Shown here: positions 54,370 to 63,848 of the stretch, piece after piece
Layout of the letters: each line of letters opens with the position of its first letter
Position numbering within the stretch: position 1 is the stretch's first letter
Origin: Actinoplanes missouriensis 431
GTDB lineage: Bacteria > Actinomycetota > Actinomycetes > Mycobacteriales > Micromonosporaceae
Direction: 5' to 3'
Length of the DNA stretch: 64,000 nucleotides
Assembly: GCF_000284295.1 (NCBI RefSeq)
Contig: NC_017093.1
Coordinates: forward strand, 6,448,001 to 6,512,000
Made by a program: the position numbers and the translations under genes
The notes under the pieces: model-generated
Database searches by the model: none
What the model was told of the DNA's origin: nothing
What the model saw: the letters and a program-made list of their open reading frames with translations, nothing else

Positions 54370-55719
54370 TCAGGGCAGGGTCCAGCGCTGGTTCGCCCCG
54401 GCGAAGCAGTCCCAGATCTGCAGCCGGGTGCCGCTGGCCGAGCTGTTGTTCTGCGCGTCCAGGCACCTGCCGCTCGACGGGTTGCGCAGCGTGCCGTCGG
54501 CGGCGGCCTGCCACGCCTGGGCGCCGGTGCCGTTGCAGTCGTAGATCTGCACGAGCGAGCCGTTCGCGGTGCCTGCCGCGTTCACGTCCAGGCACTTGCC
54601 GAGCGCCCGGATCGTGCCGTCGGAGCCGACCGTCCAGGTCTGCGCGGCCGTGGAGTTGCAGTCGTAGAGCTGCACGGCCGTACCGTTGGCGCTGCTGGCA
54701 GCCGCGACGTCCACGCACTTGCCGCCGATGCCGGTGATCCGCCCGGTCCGGCCGGCGGGCGGCTGACTCCCGCCCATCGCCGTCTCATAGATCGCGCTGA
54801 CCAGCGAGTTCGCACCGGTGGCGTCCTGCGACAGCTCCCAGTTCATGATGCCGCCGGCGTTCGCCATCGCCCACTGCGTCTTGCGCCGGATCGTCGGCAG
54901 GCCGTTGTAGCACTCGCCGGACGGGGTGCAGTCCCGGTTCGCGTTCGCCGGGTCCTGCGCGACCAGCTGCGCGTAGGTGAGATAGCCCGGCCGGCTGTAG
55001 AACGGCACGCCCAGCACGGTCTTGGCCTTGGGCAGCCCGCGGCCCTTCCAGAAGTTCGCCGCGTTGATCGACCAGTCGTAGTTGGCGTGCGGGCTGCCAC
55101 CGTCGTACGCCATGATGTTGAGCCAGTCGACGTAGCCGAAGACCGCGGGCTGCACGCCGTTCGCGGTGCCGCCCTCGCTGACGACCGCTGCGGTCAGCAG
55201 TTTGCCCTCGTTGTGCAGGGCCGTGCTGAGCTGACCCATCAGCGCCGTGTAGTTGGTCGCCGAGGCGCCCGGATCCGGGTACTCCCAGTCCATGTCGACG
55301 CCGTCCAGGCCGTACTGGCGGACGGTGTTCATCACGGCGTTGACGAACGTGGTGCGGCTGCCGGCGTTCGCGGCGAGAGATTCGAAGGCGGAGTCGTTGC
55401 CGTCGTTCCAGCCGCCGATTGCGATCGAGACCTTGACGTTGTTCTGATGGCCGAGGGTGACGAGCTGCTGCAGCTTGGCGGTGTTCTCGATGGGCTGCAG
55501 CGTGCCGTTCGCGTTGGGCAGCGCGAACGCGTAGTTGATGTGGGTGAGCTTGGTGTACTGGATGCTGGTGACGCTGCCGGCCCAGGACGGCATGTAACCG
55601 ACGCTCTTGAACCCGCCGGGGAGGACCACGGCCTGCGCGGCGCCCGGGCCGGTGACGGTGAGGCCGGCGCCGGCCAGGACGATCGCGAGCGCGGCCGTGA
55701 CCGATCTTCTGATGCTCAT
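54370..55719 (-). CDS. secreted GH18 chitinase with ricin-type carbohydrate-binding domain
   Basis: 449 residues. Signal peptide about 1-30. The GH18 barrel spans about 36-310 with SxGG-like VSIAIGGWND and the catalytic DGVDMDWE at 139-146 (acid Glu146). A ricin-type beta-trefoil lies about 320-449, with three QxW repeats (AAQTWTV, GAQAWQA, NQRWTLP). It hydrolyses chitin outside the cell. I chose the ATG at 55719 since AAGGGTG lies eight bases upstream and a signal peptide follows; the longer frame has none. A palindrome sits upstream. Classic actinobacterial exoenzyme. Confidence 0.93.
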   Translation of the reverse strand: MSIRRSVTAALAIVLAGAGLTVTGPGAAQAVVLPGGFKSVGYMPSWAGSVTSIQYTKLTHINYAFALPNANGTLQPIENTAKLQQLVTLGHQNNVKVSIAIGGWNDGNDSAFESLAANAGSRTTFVNAVMNTVRQYGLDGVDMDWEYPDPGASATNYTALMGQLSTALHNEGKLLTAAVVSEGGTANGVQPAVFGYVDWLNIMAYDGGSPHANYDWSINAANFWKGRGLPKAKTVLGVPFYSRPGYLTYAQLVAQDPANANRDCTPSGECYNGLPTIRRKTQWAMANAGGIMNWELSQDATGANSLVSAIYETAMGGSQPPAGRTGRITGIGGKCVDVAAASSANGTAVQLYDCNSTAAQTWTVGSDGTIRALGKCLDVNAAGTANGSLVQIYDCNGTGAQAWQAAADGTLRNPSSGRCLDAQNNSSASGTRLQIWDCFAGANQRWTLP

Positions 55720-55762
55720 GGGGAACGCACCCTTCATGGGGGATGAGTGGGGCGCGTCAAAC

Positions 55763-55777
55763 GTTAAGAACATTAAC
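55763..55777. promoter_or_regulatory. palindrome GTTAAGAACATTAAC upstream of the chitinase
   Basis: Five-base arms GTTAA/TTAAC around GAACA, about 45 bases before the chitinase start. It is AT-rich in GC-rich surroundings, so a likely operator; it does not match the DasR site pattern I know. Confidence 0.3.
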
Positions 55778-55931
55778 AGAAGCCGGTCAATACGTTCCGC
55801 CGGTTCCGGAACAAGATGACGTGTTACATCACGCCGCGATAGGGAGCGCATTGGCATGACCGGGGGCATTGCTGTTCATCGATGCCAGTGGTGGGGTAGG
55901 TGCACCATCCCCCTGATTCCGGAGGTCGTTC

Positions 55932-57203
55932 ATGAGACGACGTTCCCTCGCGGCCTTCGCCGCGGCCACGCTCTGTGCGGCCGCCGCGTTCACCGCGTCC
56001 GCCCCTGCCGGGGCGGGGCCGGCCCCCGACCCCGCAGGCGAGTACGAGATCTACGACGTGCGCACCGAGGCGCAGCGGAACCGGATCGCCCGGATCGGCG
56101 CGGCGATCGAGGACATCGAGCACGGCGTCGCGGCCGTCACGGCGACCGGCGCCGAGGTGAGCAGGCTGCGCAAGGCCGGCTTCACGGTCAAGGAGGCGCC
56201 GGAGCAGCTCACCACTCTGGACTTCCCGCCGGCCGACGCGGCGTACCACAACTACGCCGAGATGGTCGCCAAGGTGAACGCGGCGGCCTCCAACTTCCCG
56301 TCGATCGTCAGCAAGCGGGTGCTCGGCAAGTCCTACGAGGGCCGCGACATCGTGGCCGTGAAGATCTCCGACAACGTCGGCACGGACGAGTCCGAGCCCG
56401 AGGTGGTCTACCAGGCGAACCATCACGCGCGTGAGCACCTCACCGTCGAGCAGGCGCTCTACCTGCTCGGCCAGTTCACCAGCGGGTACGCCACCGACAG
56501 CCGGATCAAGACCATCGTGGACAGCCGGGAGATCTGGATCATCCCGTCGGTCAACCCGGACGGCACCGAGTACGACGTGGCGACCGGCAGCTACCGCTCG
56601 TGGCGCAAGAACCGGCAGCCGAACAGCGGATCCAGCTACATCGGCACCGACCTCAACCGCAACTACGGGTACCAGTGGGGCTGCTGCGGCGGCTCGTCCG
56701 GCAGCACGTCGAGCGCCACCTACCGCGGACCGTCGGCGTTCTCCGCGCCGGAGACCCGGGTGCTGCGCGACTTCTACAACAGCCGGGTGATCGGCGGCGT
56801 TCAGCAGGTCAAGGCCGTGATCGACTTCCACTCGTACTCGAAGCTGGTGCTCTGGCCCTACGGGCACACCACCGCGAACACGGCCACCGGCATGAACGCC
56901 GACCAGGCCAACACGTTCGCCACGCTGGGCCGGCAGATGGCGGCCACGAACGGGTACACGCCGCAGCAGTCCAGCGACCTCTACATCACCGACGGTGACT
57001 CGCTCGACTGGCTGTGGGGCGTTCACAAGATCTTCGCGTACACCTTCGAGCTCTACCCGGGCAGCTCGGGCGGCGGCGGCTTCTACCCGCCGGCCAGCGT
57101 CATCCCGACCGAGACGGCCCGCAACCGCACGGCGGCGCTGATGCTCGCCGAGGCCGCCGACTGCCCCTACAAAGTGATCGGCAAACAGAGCACGTACTGC
57201 TAG
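55932..57203 (+). CDS. secreted M14 zinc carboxypeptidase
   Basis: 423 residues. Signal peptide about 1-28, propeptide-like region to about 95, then the M14 catalytic domain. Zinc ligands are His165 and Glu168 (HHAREH) and His300 (IDFHSYS); NPDG at 208-211, DLNRN at 240-244 and the catalytic Glu373 (TFELYP) are all in place. Closest in kind to carboxypeptidase T of Thermoactinomyces and actinobacteria. It removes C-terminal residues from peptides outside the cell. ATG at 55932 with GGAG upstream. Divergent from the chitinase gene; both are likely nutrient-scavenging exoenzymes. Confidence 0.93.
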   Translation: MRRRSLAAFAAATLCAAAAFTASAPAGAGPAPDPAGEYEIYDVRTEAQRNRIARIGAAIEDIEHGVAAVTATGAEVSRLRKAGFTVKEAPEQLTTLDFPPADAAYHNYAEMVAKVNAAASNFPSIVSKRVLGKSYEGRDIVAVKISDNVGTDESEPEVVYQANHHAREHLTVEQALYLLGQFTSGYATDSRIKTIVDSREIWIIPSVNPDGTEYDVATGSYRSWRKNRQPNSGSSYIGTDLNRNYGYQWGCCGGSSGSTSSATYRGPSAFSAPETRVLRDFYNSRVIGGVQQVKAVIDFHSYSKLVLWPYGHTTANTATGMNADQANTFATLGRQMAATNGYTPQQSSDLYITDGDSLDWLWGVHKIFAYTFELYPGSSGGGGFYPPASVIPTETARNRTAALMLAEAADCPYKVIGKQSTYC

Positions 57204-57212
57204 TAAGGATCC

Positions 57213-58145
57213 ATGCGGATCGACGTGACGACGGTGCGGAAGCTGGTGTCGGACCAGTTCCCGGAGTGGGCCTGCCTGCCGGTGCGCGAGGTGGAGTCGG
57301 ACGGGACGGTCAACGCCATCTTCCGCATCGGCGACGGCCTCACGGCCCGGTTCCCGCTGATCCGCAAGCCCGGAAACCCCGCCCCTGCCGAGATCCTCCA
57401 GATCCGGCAAGGGCTTCACCGCGAGATGTACGCCTCCCGGCGCCTGCTCGGCCGGACCCGATTCCGTACGCCCGTGCCGGTCGCCATCGGGGAACCGGGC
57501 GCCGGGTTCCCCCTGCCGTGGACCGTGCAGACCTGGCTGCCCGGCACCGTGGCGACGGCCGCCGACCCGGGCTCCTCCGTGGCGTTCGCGACCGACCTGG
57601 TCGACCTGATCACCGCGATGCGTGCCGTGGAGACGGAGGGCGCGACGTTCACCGGTCCGGGCCGCGGCGGCGTGCTGGCGGATCACGACGGGTGGATGCG
57701 GACCTGCTTCGACGCCAGCGAGGGGCTCTTACCCGTACCCCTGCTGCGGGGTTTGTGGGAAACCATGCGGAAGCTTCCGCGCGGCGGCGACCGCGATGTG
57801 ATGACCCACGGTGACCTGATGCCCGGCAACCTGCTGGTGGCCGGCGGGCGCCTCACCGGCGTCCTCGACGTCGGCGGTTTCCGGCCGGCCGACCCGGCGC
57901 TCGACCTGCTCTGCGCCTGGCACCTGCTGGAGCCGGGTCCGCGCAAGGTCCTGCGCACGGGCCTGGCCTGCGACGACGCGGAGTGGGAGCGGGGCCGGGC
58001 GTGGGCGTTCGAGCAGTCGATGGGGCTGGTCTGGTACTACGAACGCACCAACCCGGTGATGGCCGGAATCGGACGCCGGACCCTCGACCGGATCATGGCG
58101 GACGCCGCGGTCACCAATCCAGGTAGCGGCTCTTCCACGCGGTGA
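57213..58145 (+). CDS. aminoglycoside phosphotransferase-family kinase
   Basis: 310 residues. The APH/choline-kinase fold: catalytic loop MTHGDLMPGN with His199, Asp201 and Asn206, then LTGVLDVGGFRPADPALDL with metal-binding Asp219. The N-lobe is long and contains the variable ATP-binding strands. The substrate may be a sugar, antibiotic or other small molecule; the family is too broad to say. It begins nine bases after the carboxypeptidase stop, but co-function is not obvious. The last 35 bases overlap the convergent SUKH-like gene. Confidence 0.85.
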   Translation: MRIDVTTVRKLVSDQFPEWACLPVREVESDGTVNAIFRIGDGLTARFPLIRKPGNPAPAEILQIRQGLHREMYASRRLLGRTRFRTPVPVAIGEPGAGFPLPWTVQTWLPGTVATAADPGSSVAFATDLVDLITAMRAVETEGATFTGPGRGGVLADHDGWMRTCFDASEGLLPVPLLRGLWETMRKLPRGGDRDVMTHGDLMPGNLLVAGGRLTGVLDVGGFRPADPALDLLCAWHLLEPGPRKVLRTGLACDDAEWERGRAWAFEQSMGLVWYYERTNPVMAGIGRRTLDRIMADAAVTNPGSGSSTR

Positions 58146-58647
58146 AACGCTCGCCGAACTCGTCCCGCGCGGCCGCGACCACCTCGTCCGGGTCGTCGAC
58201 CGGGGTCAGGCCGAACGTGCCGGCGAGCCAGGTGACGAACGTGTCGTGGTGCGCGGAGTGGTCCTCGTCGTCCGCGCGGTAGAAGAACAGGTCCTCGTGG
58301 CCGATCGACGGCTCGCTGTCGAAGGTGAGCAGCCGGAACAGTTCCCGCAGGTCGCGGGCGACCACGTGCTCGCCGCCCTCGTCGCCGAACGCGATCACCG
58401 GCAGGGTGGCCAGGTCGGCGCGGTCGTCGATCCGCCACAGCGCGTAAAACGAGCCGCCACCGGTGGCGCGGGCGAACGGCAGCAGGCCGGCCAGGAATCC
58501 TGGGTCCTTCGACCAGCCGGCCTCGAGGCCCGAGGTGTCGTTCCAGTCGTCCAGGCCGAAGCTCTGCGAGTACGACTCGTACCCGTAGCGGTCCTGGAAG
58601 TCCTTGAGCAGGTTCAGTTCGGGAACCGGGGAGTATGCGGCGCTCAC
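58111..58647 (-). CDS. SMI1/KNR4-like (SUKH-type) protein
   Basis: 178 residues, very acidic, soluble. The central GGGSFYALWRIDDRADLATLP and VIAFGDEGGEHVVARDLREL are the usual core of SMI1/KNR4-like proteins. No toxin gene is adjacent, so it may be an orphan immunity gene or a housekeeping member of the superfamily. Its 3' end overlaps the phosphotransferase gene by 35 bases in convergent orientation. TTGACA occurs on the minus strand about 70 bases upstream, but I could not find a convincing -10 box. Confidence 0.6.
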   Translation of the reverse strand: MSAAYSPVPELNLLKDFQDRYGYESYSQSFGLDDWNDTSGLEAGWSKDPGFLAGLLPFARATGGGSFYALWRIDDRADLATLPVIAFGDEGGEHVVARDLRELFRLLTFDSEPSIGHEDLFFYRADDEDHSAHHDTFVTWLAGTFGLTPVDDPDEVVAAARDEFGERFTAWKSRYLDW

Positions 58648-58702
58648 ACCGGCGGAGCCTACCGGGGGCCGTGGTCCGCGATATGAGCGACATGAGATTT
58701 AA

Positions 58703-59581
<879 letters not shown>

Positions 59582-59604
59582 CCGGGACCTGCCGGATGCG
59601 CGGG

Positions 59605-59655
59605 CTCTTCTGAGGCGCGGACTCTTCTGAGGCGCGGACTCTTCTGAGGCGCGGC
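59605..59655 (+). repeat. 17-base tandem repeat, three copies
   Basis: CTCTTCTGAGGCGCGGA with starts at 59605, 59622 and 59639. It starts 24 bases after the protease stop and runs into a terminator hairpin. Confidence 0.85.
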
Positions 59656-59678
59656 GGGGGCGGTGATCGCCCCCGCCG
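59652..59678. terminator. 11-base-pair hairpin between convergent genes
   Basis: CGGCGGGGGCG and its complement around GTGAT, between the protease gene and the convergent EEGAA-repeat gene. Confidence 0.65.
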
Positions 59679-59691
59679 TCACGTCGTCGTG

Positions 59692-60552
59692 TTACTCGGT
59701 GGCCCCGGGAGCGGCGGACTCCTCCGCGGCGCCTTCCTCACCTGCCGCGCCTTCCTCACCTGCCGCGCCTTCCTCGCCTGCGGCGCCCTCCTCACCTGCG
59801 GCACCCTCGTCCTCGGCGGCGCCCTCCTCCTCGGCGGCGCCCGCTCCGGCGGCGGCCTTGGCGTCGGCGAGCGCCAGGCACGACTGGAGCAGGGTGCGCT
59901 GGGCCGAGACGACAGCGGCCGCCGCGGCGGCGCCCTCGTCAGCAGCGCCCTCCTCAGCAGCGCCTTCCTCGGCAGCACCCTCTTCGGCGGCGCCCTTCTC
60001 GGCGCTCTTCTCCTTGCCCGCGGCCTTGGCGGCCTTCCTCAGGACCTTGGCCCACTTCTTGGCCTGAGCCTTGTTCTCGGCCTTCTCGGCCTTCTCGGCC
60101 TTCTCGGCCTTCTCCGCCTTCTCCGCCTTCTCCGCCTCGTCCGCCGCTGCGCCCTCGTCGGCAGCGCCTTCCTCGGCAGCGCCCTCCTCGGCAGCGCCCT
60201 CCTCGGCAGCGCCGCCCTCGGCTGCCGCCACGTCCGCGGCGAATGTGTCGCAGGCGGCCTCCAGCGCCACCGCCGCATCCGCGGCCGCCTCCTCCGGCGC
60301 CTGCTCCTCGACCGGCGCCAGCTCCTCGCCGTCGCAGATCACCGCACCCGCGTTCACCTGGAGCTCCGCACACTGGGACACGTCGAACTGCTGACCGTCG
60401 ACGTTCACCAGATCGGCGGCTTTCGCCTCGGTGCCGGCCGAGGCCAGCTGGACGCCTGTCACGCCGGTGGCGACCAGCACCCCGGCGACGATCACCGCCC
60501 CAATCGTCTTGCGCCGGTTGCCGTCGTTGCGTCGGTACGCGCGCGACCTCAT
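59692..60552 (-). CDS. exported low-complexity protein with EEGAA and AEK repeats
   Basis: 286 residues. A basic start (MRSRAYRRNDGNRRK) and membrane segment (TIGAVIVAGVLVATGVTGVQL) precede an exported region with a lone structured part (about 45-110, cysteines in SQCAEL, VICDGEE, EAACDTF). Three repeat tracts follow: EEGAA units (about 114-138), AEK units (about 142-160) and two more EEGAA/GEEGAA blocks (about 185-208 and 245-280). No family recognised. The ATG has GAGGAG five bases upstream. The charged repeats are likely extended and disordered, perhaps a cell-wall-spanning spacer. The underlying DNA repeats can expand or contract, so length may vary between strains. Confidence 0.7.
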   Translation of the reverse strand: MRSRAYRRNDGNRRKTIGAVIVAGVLVATGVTGVQLASAGTEAKAADLVNVDGQQFDVSQCAELQVNAGAVICDGEELAPVEEQAPEEAAADAAVALEAACDTFAADVAAAEGGAAEEGAAEEGAAEEGAADEGAAADEAEKAEKAEKAEKAEKAEKAENKAQAKKWAKVLRKAAKAAGKEKSAEKGAAEEGAAEEGAAEEGAADEGAAAAAAVVSAQRTLLQSCLALADAKAAAGAGAAEEEGAAEDEGAAGEEGAAGEEGAAGEEGAAGEEGAAEESAAPGATE

Positions 60553-60670
60553 GATCACTCCTCGTCGTGGACGTCGATGTCACCCCGGTCGGGGGCACAT
60601 ACGGGCGTCGACGGGCGAGCGGTTCAAACCGGTTTTTCTGATCGGTACCGGACAGGCGGAAATCCGCTGG

Positions 60671-61261
60671 TCAGCCCGCTGCTGGGGAAACCCTGTGAAT
60701 GCCGGCGGCGACGAGCTGCTCCCGCTGTTCCGCGCCGAGCCGGTCGAACCAGCGGGGCGGCCACAGCGCCGGCGGCAGGTACCCGGCCATGCCGAGGTCC
60801 CGCCGGGCGCACTGGTAGAACTCGTCGCGGGTCCGCTCGAACTCGGAGAGCGCCTGCACCCACGACGCTTCGCTGGTCAGGACGCCGCGCGCGAAGAACT
60901 CCAGCTGCCAGACCGTCTGGTGCCAGGCCCGCGCAGCCCGCACGGTCTCCGGGTGCCCGAGCAGCAGCACCGACTCCCACGTGACGGCGCGTGCCGCGGC
61001 CGCGTCGGCCAGCTCGGTGCGGCCCCGGTCGAGCGGGACCGCTTCGGAGGAGTGCGACAGTCCACGGGTACGGGCCATGCCGCTCGCCACCCGCACCACC
61101 CGTTTGACCGCGGTGCCGTACTCCACATAGGCCGCGAGCCGTTCCGCGTCCCAGCGCGACCGCTGCTCACGGCGTTGCCGGTGGCGCTCGCCGGCGCGGA
61201 CGAGCAGGAACGTGAACAGTCCGCCGAGGACGGCGCCGACCAGAGCCGCATACTGCTGCAT
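60671..61261 (-). CDS. uncharacterised single-pass membrane protein
   Basis: About 196 residues. MQQYAALVGAVLGGLFTFLLVRA is an N-terminal membrane anchor, followed by a basic stretch (GERHRQRREQRSRWDAERLAAY) and a helical cytoplasmic domain. I recognise no family beyond a general likeness to actinobacterial hypothetical membrane proteins of this layout. The ATG at 61261 has GGGAG about six bases upstream; an upstream frame lacks support. Divergent from the next gene. Confidence 0.65.
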   Translation of the reverse strand: MQQYAALVGAVLGGLFTFLLVRAGERHRQRREQRSRWDAERLAAYVEYGTAVKRVVRVASGMARTRGLSHSSEAVPLDRGRTELADAAAARAVTWESVLLLGHPETVRAARAWHQTVWQLEFFARGVLTSEASWVQALSEFERTRDEFYQCARRDLGMAGYLPPALWPPRWFDRLGAEQREQLVAAGIHRVSPAAG

Positions 61262-61385
61262 AGTCACTCCCAGAAGTCGCGCCGACACGGTAAGAACATT
61301 GTCGGGTGTCCACCGTCCTAGCGGCATTCACCCGATTTGGTGGGATCGGGATTCCTCTCCGCCCGATCGGGGGCACACTGACCGC

Positions 61386-61799
61386 ATGACGCAAGCCCTC
61401 GCATCGCAGGCGGCCGAAGTGGTCTGGAGCCGGGCCCGTGCCGACCTCGGCAACGGCCCCGGCGACCGGCACCTCCGCGCGCTTCTCCTGGTCCACGGCA
61501 TCGTCACGAACTGCGGTCCGGCGCACGCCGCGATCAGCTGCGAGCCGGCCGAGCTGACCGTCGCCGCCGAGGCGTGCCGTTACCTGGGCCTGGACGACCT
61601 CGCCGCGCTGCTGCTCCGGTTACCGGACGCGACCGGGAGCGACTCCGCGGAGCGGCTGCTCGACGAGGAGTACTACGAACTCGTGCCGGACGACGCGACC
61701 ATACGAAGGGCGTTCGAGCAGCGGTACGCGACGACGCCGGACGACTTCGAGGAGATCACCGCACGCCGCTTCCCGAGGTATCACACCGCCGAGAAGTGA
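61386..61799 (+). CDS. small uncharacterised protein, DUF4375-like
   Basis: 137 residues, acidic, helical. The C-terminal DEEYYELVPDDATIRRAFEQ followed by DDFEEITARRFPRY resembles the DMP19/DUF4375 pattern; this is a tentative match. No signal peptide. The ATG at 61386 is supported by coding bias and the GC-poor spacer before it. It shares a 124-base divergent promoter region with the membrane protein gene. Confidence 0.55.
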   Translation: MTQALASQAAEVVWSRARADLGNGPGDRHLRALLLVHGIVTNCGPAHAAISCEPAELTVAAEACRYLGLDDLAALLLRLPDATGSDSAERLLDEEYYELVPDDATIRRAFEQRYATTPDDFEEITARRFPRYHTAEK

Positions 61800-61806
61800 T
61801 TCACGG

Positions 61807-61846
61807 GTTCGCCGGCGGTGGGCTGATCAGCCCACCGCCGGCGAAC
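61807..61846. terminator. 40-base perfect palindrome, bidirectional terminator
   Basis: An 18-base-pair stem around GATC between convergent genes, eight bases after the small gene's stop and 13 before the synthetase stop. Serves both. Confidence 0.8.
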
Positions 61847-61858
61847 GGTTCGCACCGG

Positions 61859-63667
61859 CTACGCCGGGTAGAGCTCGTCGATCTCGCCGGCGTACCGATC
61901 GGTGATGACCCGGCGGCGCAGCTTGAGCGTCGGGGTCAGCTCGCCGGTCTCCGGGGTCCAGCCGTTCGGCAGGATCCGGAACGTCTTGACCTGCTCCGGC
62001 CGGGCCAGTTTCGTGTTCGCCAGGTCCACCGCCGTGGTGATCTCGGCGAGCACGGCCGGGTCGGCGGCGAGCTCGGCGGTGGTCCCGCCGGTCAGCCCCC
62101 GTGAGCGGGCCCAGAGCGGCAGCACCTCCTCGTCCAGGACGATCAGCGCTGTCACGTACGGCCGGCGGTCGCCGATCGCGACGGCCTGGGCGATCAGCGG
62201 GTGGGCCCGCAGCAGGTTCTCGATCTGCGCCGGCGAGATGTTCTTCCCGCTGGAGTTGATGATCAGTTCCTTCTTGCGGTCGGTGATCGTGAGGAAGCCC
62301 TCGTCGTCGAGCGTGCCGACGTCACCGGTGGCGAGCCAGCCGTCGGCGTCCGTGACCGGGTCGATGCCGCCGTCGGCGCGCAGGTACCCGGCGCATACGA
62401 GCGGGCCGCGGACCAGGATCTCGCCGTCCTCGGCGAGCTTGAGCTCCATGCCCGCGTTGATCCGCCCGACCGTGCCGGTGCGGAACTTCGACGGCGTGTT
62501 GATCGTGGCGGTGCCGGTGGTCTCGGTCATCCCCCACACCTCGAGCACGTCGATGCCGAGGCTGGCGAGGTAGAGCAGCACCTCGACCGGGATCGGGGCG
62601 GCGCCGCTGCCGGCCCAGAGCATGTTGTCCATGCCGAGCCGGGCGCGCAGCGGCTTGAGCACCTTCTCGTCCAGGGCGGCGAGTTTCGCGGCCAGCTCCG
62701 GCGGCACCTCCTGGTCGGCGCCGCGCAGCTTGTAGGCCTCGAGGGCGACCTCGCGCGCCATGTCCACCGCCGCCCTGACCTGCGGCTCGGCGCCGGCGAG
62801 CTGGGCCTGGACGCCGGCCACCATCTTCTCCCAGATCCGGGGCACGCCGAAGAACGAGACCGGCCGGATCTGGGCCAGCCCGGCGAGCAGCTGGGTGGGG
62901 TCGGGGCAGATCGTCACGTGCCCGGTGCGGTAGACCGGGTTGTAGACGCCGAGCACCCGCTCGGCGATGTGCGCGAGCGGCAGGTAGGCCAGCGAGGCCG
63001 CGTGGTCCGGCACGTCCGGCACCACCGCCTCCAGGACCACCGCCTGGTAGATCACGTTGCCGTGGGTGAGCAGCACGCCTTTCGGGTCGCCGGTCGTGCC
63101 GGACGTGTACAGCATGGTGACCGGCTGCTCCGGCCGCACCTCACGCCAGGTCTTCTCGAACGCTCCCGGGTCGGCCTCGAGCGCGGCCGCGCCGCGCGTG
63201 ACGACCTGGTCGAGCGAGAGCCGGTCGCCGGCGTCCTCCACGACCACGACGTGCCGGAAGCGGTCCAGCACCTGCTCCCAGCGGGCCAGGTCGGCGGTGC
63301 GCTCCACGATCAGGATCTCGGCCCCGCTGTGCCGGGCGAGATAGGCGAGCTGGTCGTCGGAGAGGGTGGCGTAGACGGTGGACGGCACGGCGCCGAGGTG
63401 CACGGCGGCCAGGTCCACCAGCCAGTGCTCGGGCCGGCTGGACATCATGATCAGCATCCGGCCGCCGGAGCTCAGGCCGAGGTCGGCGAGCCCGCGGGAG
63501 ATCACGGCGATCTCGTCGCGCAGCTCACGCCAGGTCCGGGTGCGGTCGGAACCGAGAACGCTGAGCGCCGGCAGGTCGCCGAGCTCGGTGGCGTTGCGGT
63601 GCAAGAGGGCAGGAATGGTCAGGCCGCGCGCGGTGTCGGCGCACCGCTGGGCGAGGGAGGAATCCAT
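61859..63667 (-). CDS. long-chain fatty-acid-CoA ligase (FadD15-like)
   Basis: 602 residues. Adenylate-forming enzyme that activates fatty acids with ATP and CoA. TMLYTSGTTGDPKGV near 186-200 is the P-loop-like motif; YLPLAHIAER, VWGMTETTGTATIN near 385 and GWLATGDVG near 440 are the further family signatures, ending with the catalytic Lys in DRKKELIINSSGKNISP. The length fits long-chain synthetases of the FadD15 group. I chose the ATG at 63667 because AAGGAGG lies seven bases upstream. It follows a truncated TetR-type regulator on the same strand, a common control partner of lipid genes. Confidence 0.93.
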   Translation of the reverse strand: MDSSLAQRCADTARGLTIPALLHRNATELGDLPALSVLGSDRTRTWRELRDEIAVISRGLADLGLSSGGRMLIMMSSRPEHWLVDLAAVHLGAVPSTVYATLSDDQLAYLARHSGAEILIVERTADLARWEQVLDRFRHVVVVEDAGDRLSLDQVVTRGAAALEADPGAFEKTWREVRPEQPVTMLYTSGTTGDPKGVLLTHGNVIYQAVVLEAVVPDVPDHAASLAYLPLAHIAERVLGVYNPVYRTGHVTICPDPTQLLAGLAQIRPVSFFGVPRIWEKMVAGVQAQLAGAEPQVRAAVDMAREVALEAYKLRGADQEVPPELAAKLAALDEKVLKPLRARLGMDNMLWAGSGAAPIPVEVLLYLASLGIDVLEVWGMTETTGTATINTPSKFRTGTVGRINAGMELKLAEDGEILVRGPLVCAGYLRADGGIDPVTDADGWLATGDVGTLDDEGFLTITDRKKELIINSSGKNISPAQIENLLRAHPLIAQAVAIGDRRPYVTALIVLDEEVLPLWARSRGLTGGTTAELAADPAVLAEITTAVDLANTKLARPEQVKTFRILPNGWTPETGELTPTLKLRRRVITDRYAGEIDELYPA

Positions 63668-63773
63668 GGTTGTGCCTCCTTCTGGCCGTGTGCCGCAGGG
63701 CGGCGGACGGGGTCGTTCGGCAGACAGGCTGGCTCGCAGGACGACGACAGGACGAGTCGTCACCCATGGCGGC

Positions 63774-63802
63774 ACTGTAAACCCCGGTTAACTTGTTGTG
63801 AA
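63774..63802 (-). promoter_or_regulatory. candidate promoter of the acyl-CoA ligase gene
   Basis: TTCACA (63802-63797), 17-base spacer, TACAGT (63779-63774) on the minus strand, about 105 bases before the start codon. Confidence 0.35.
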
Positions 63803-63848
63803 GGGGCCACGCGGAAAGCGTCCGCATAGGAGCGAATCACCCCTAACA

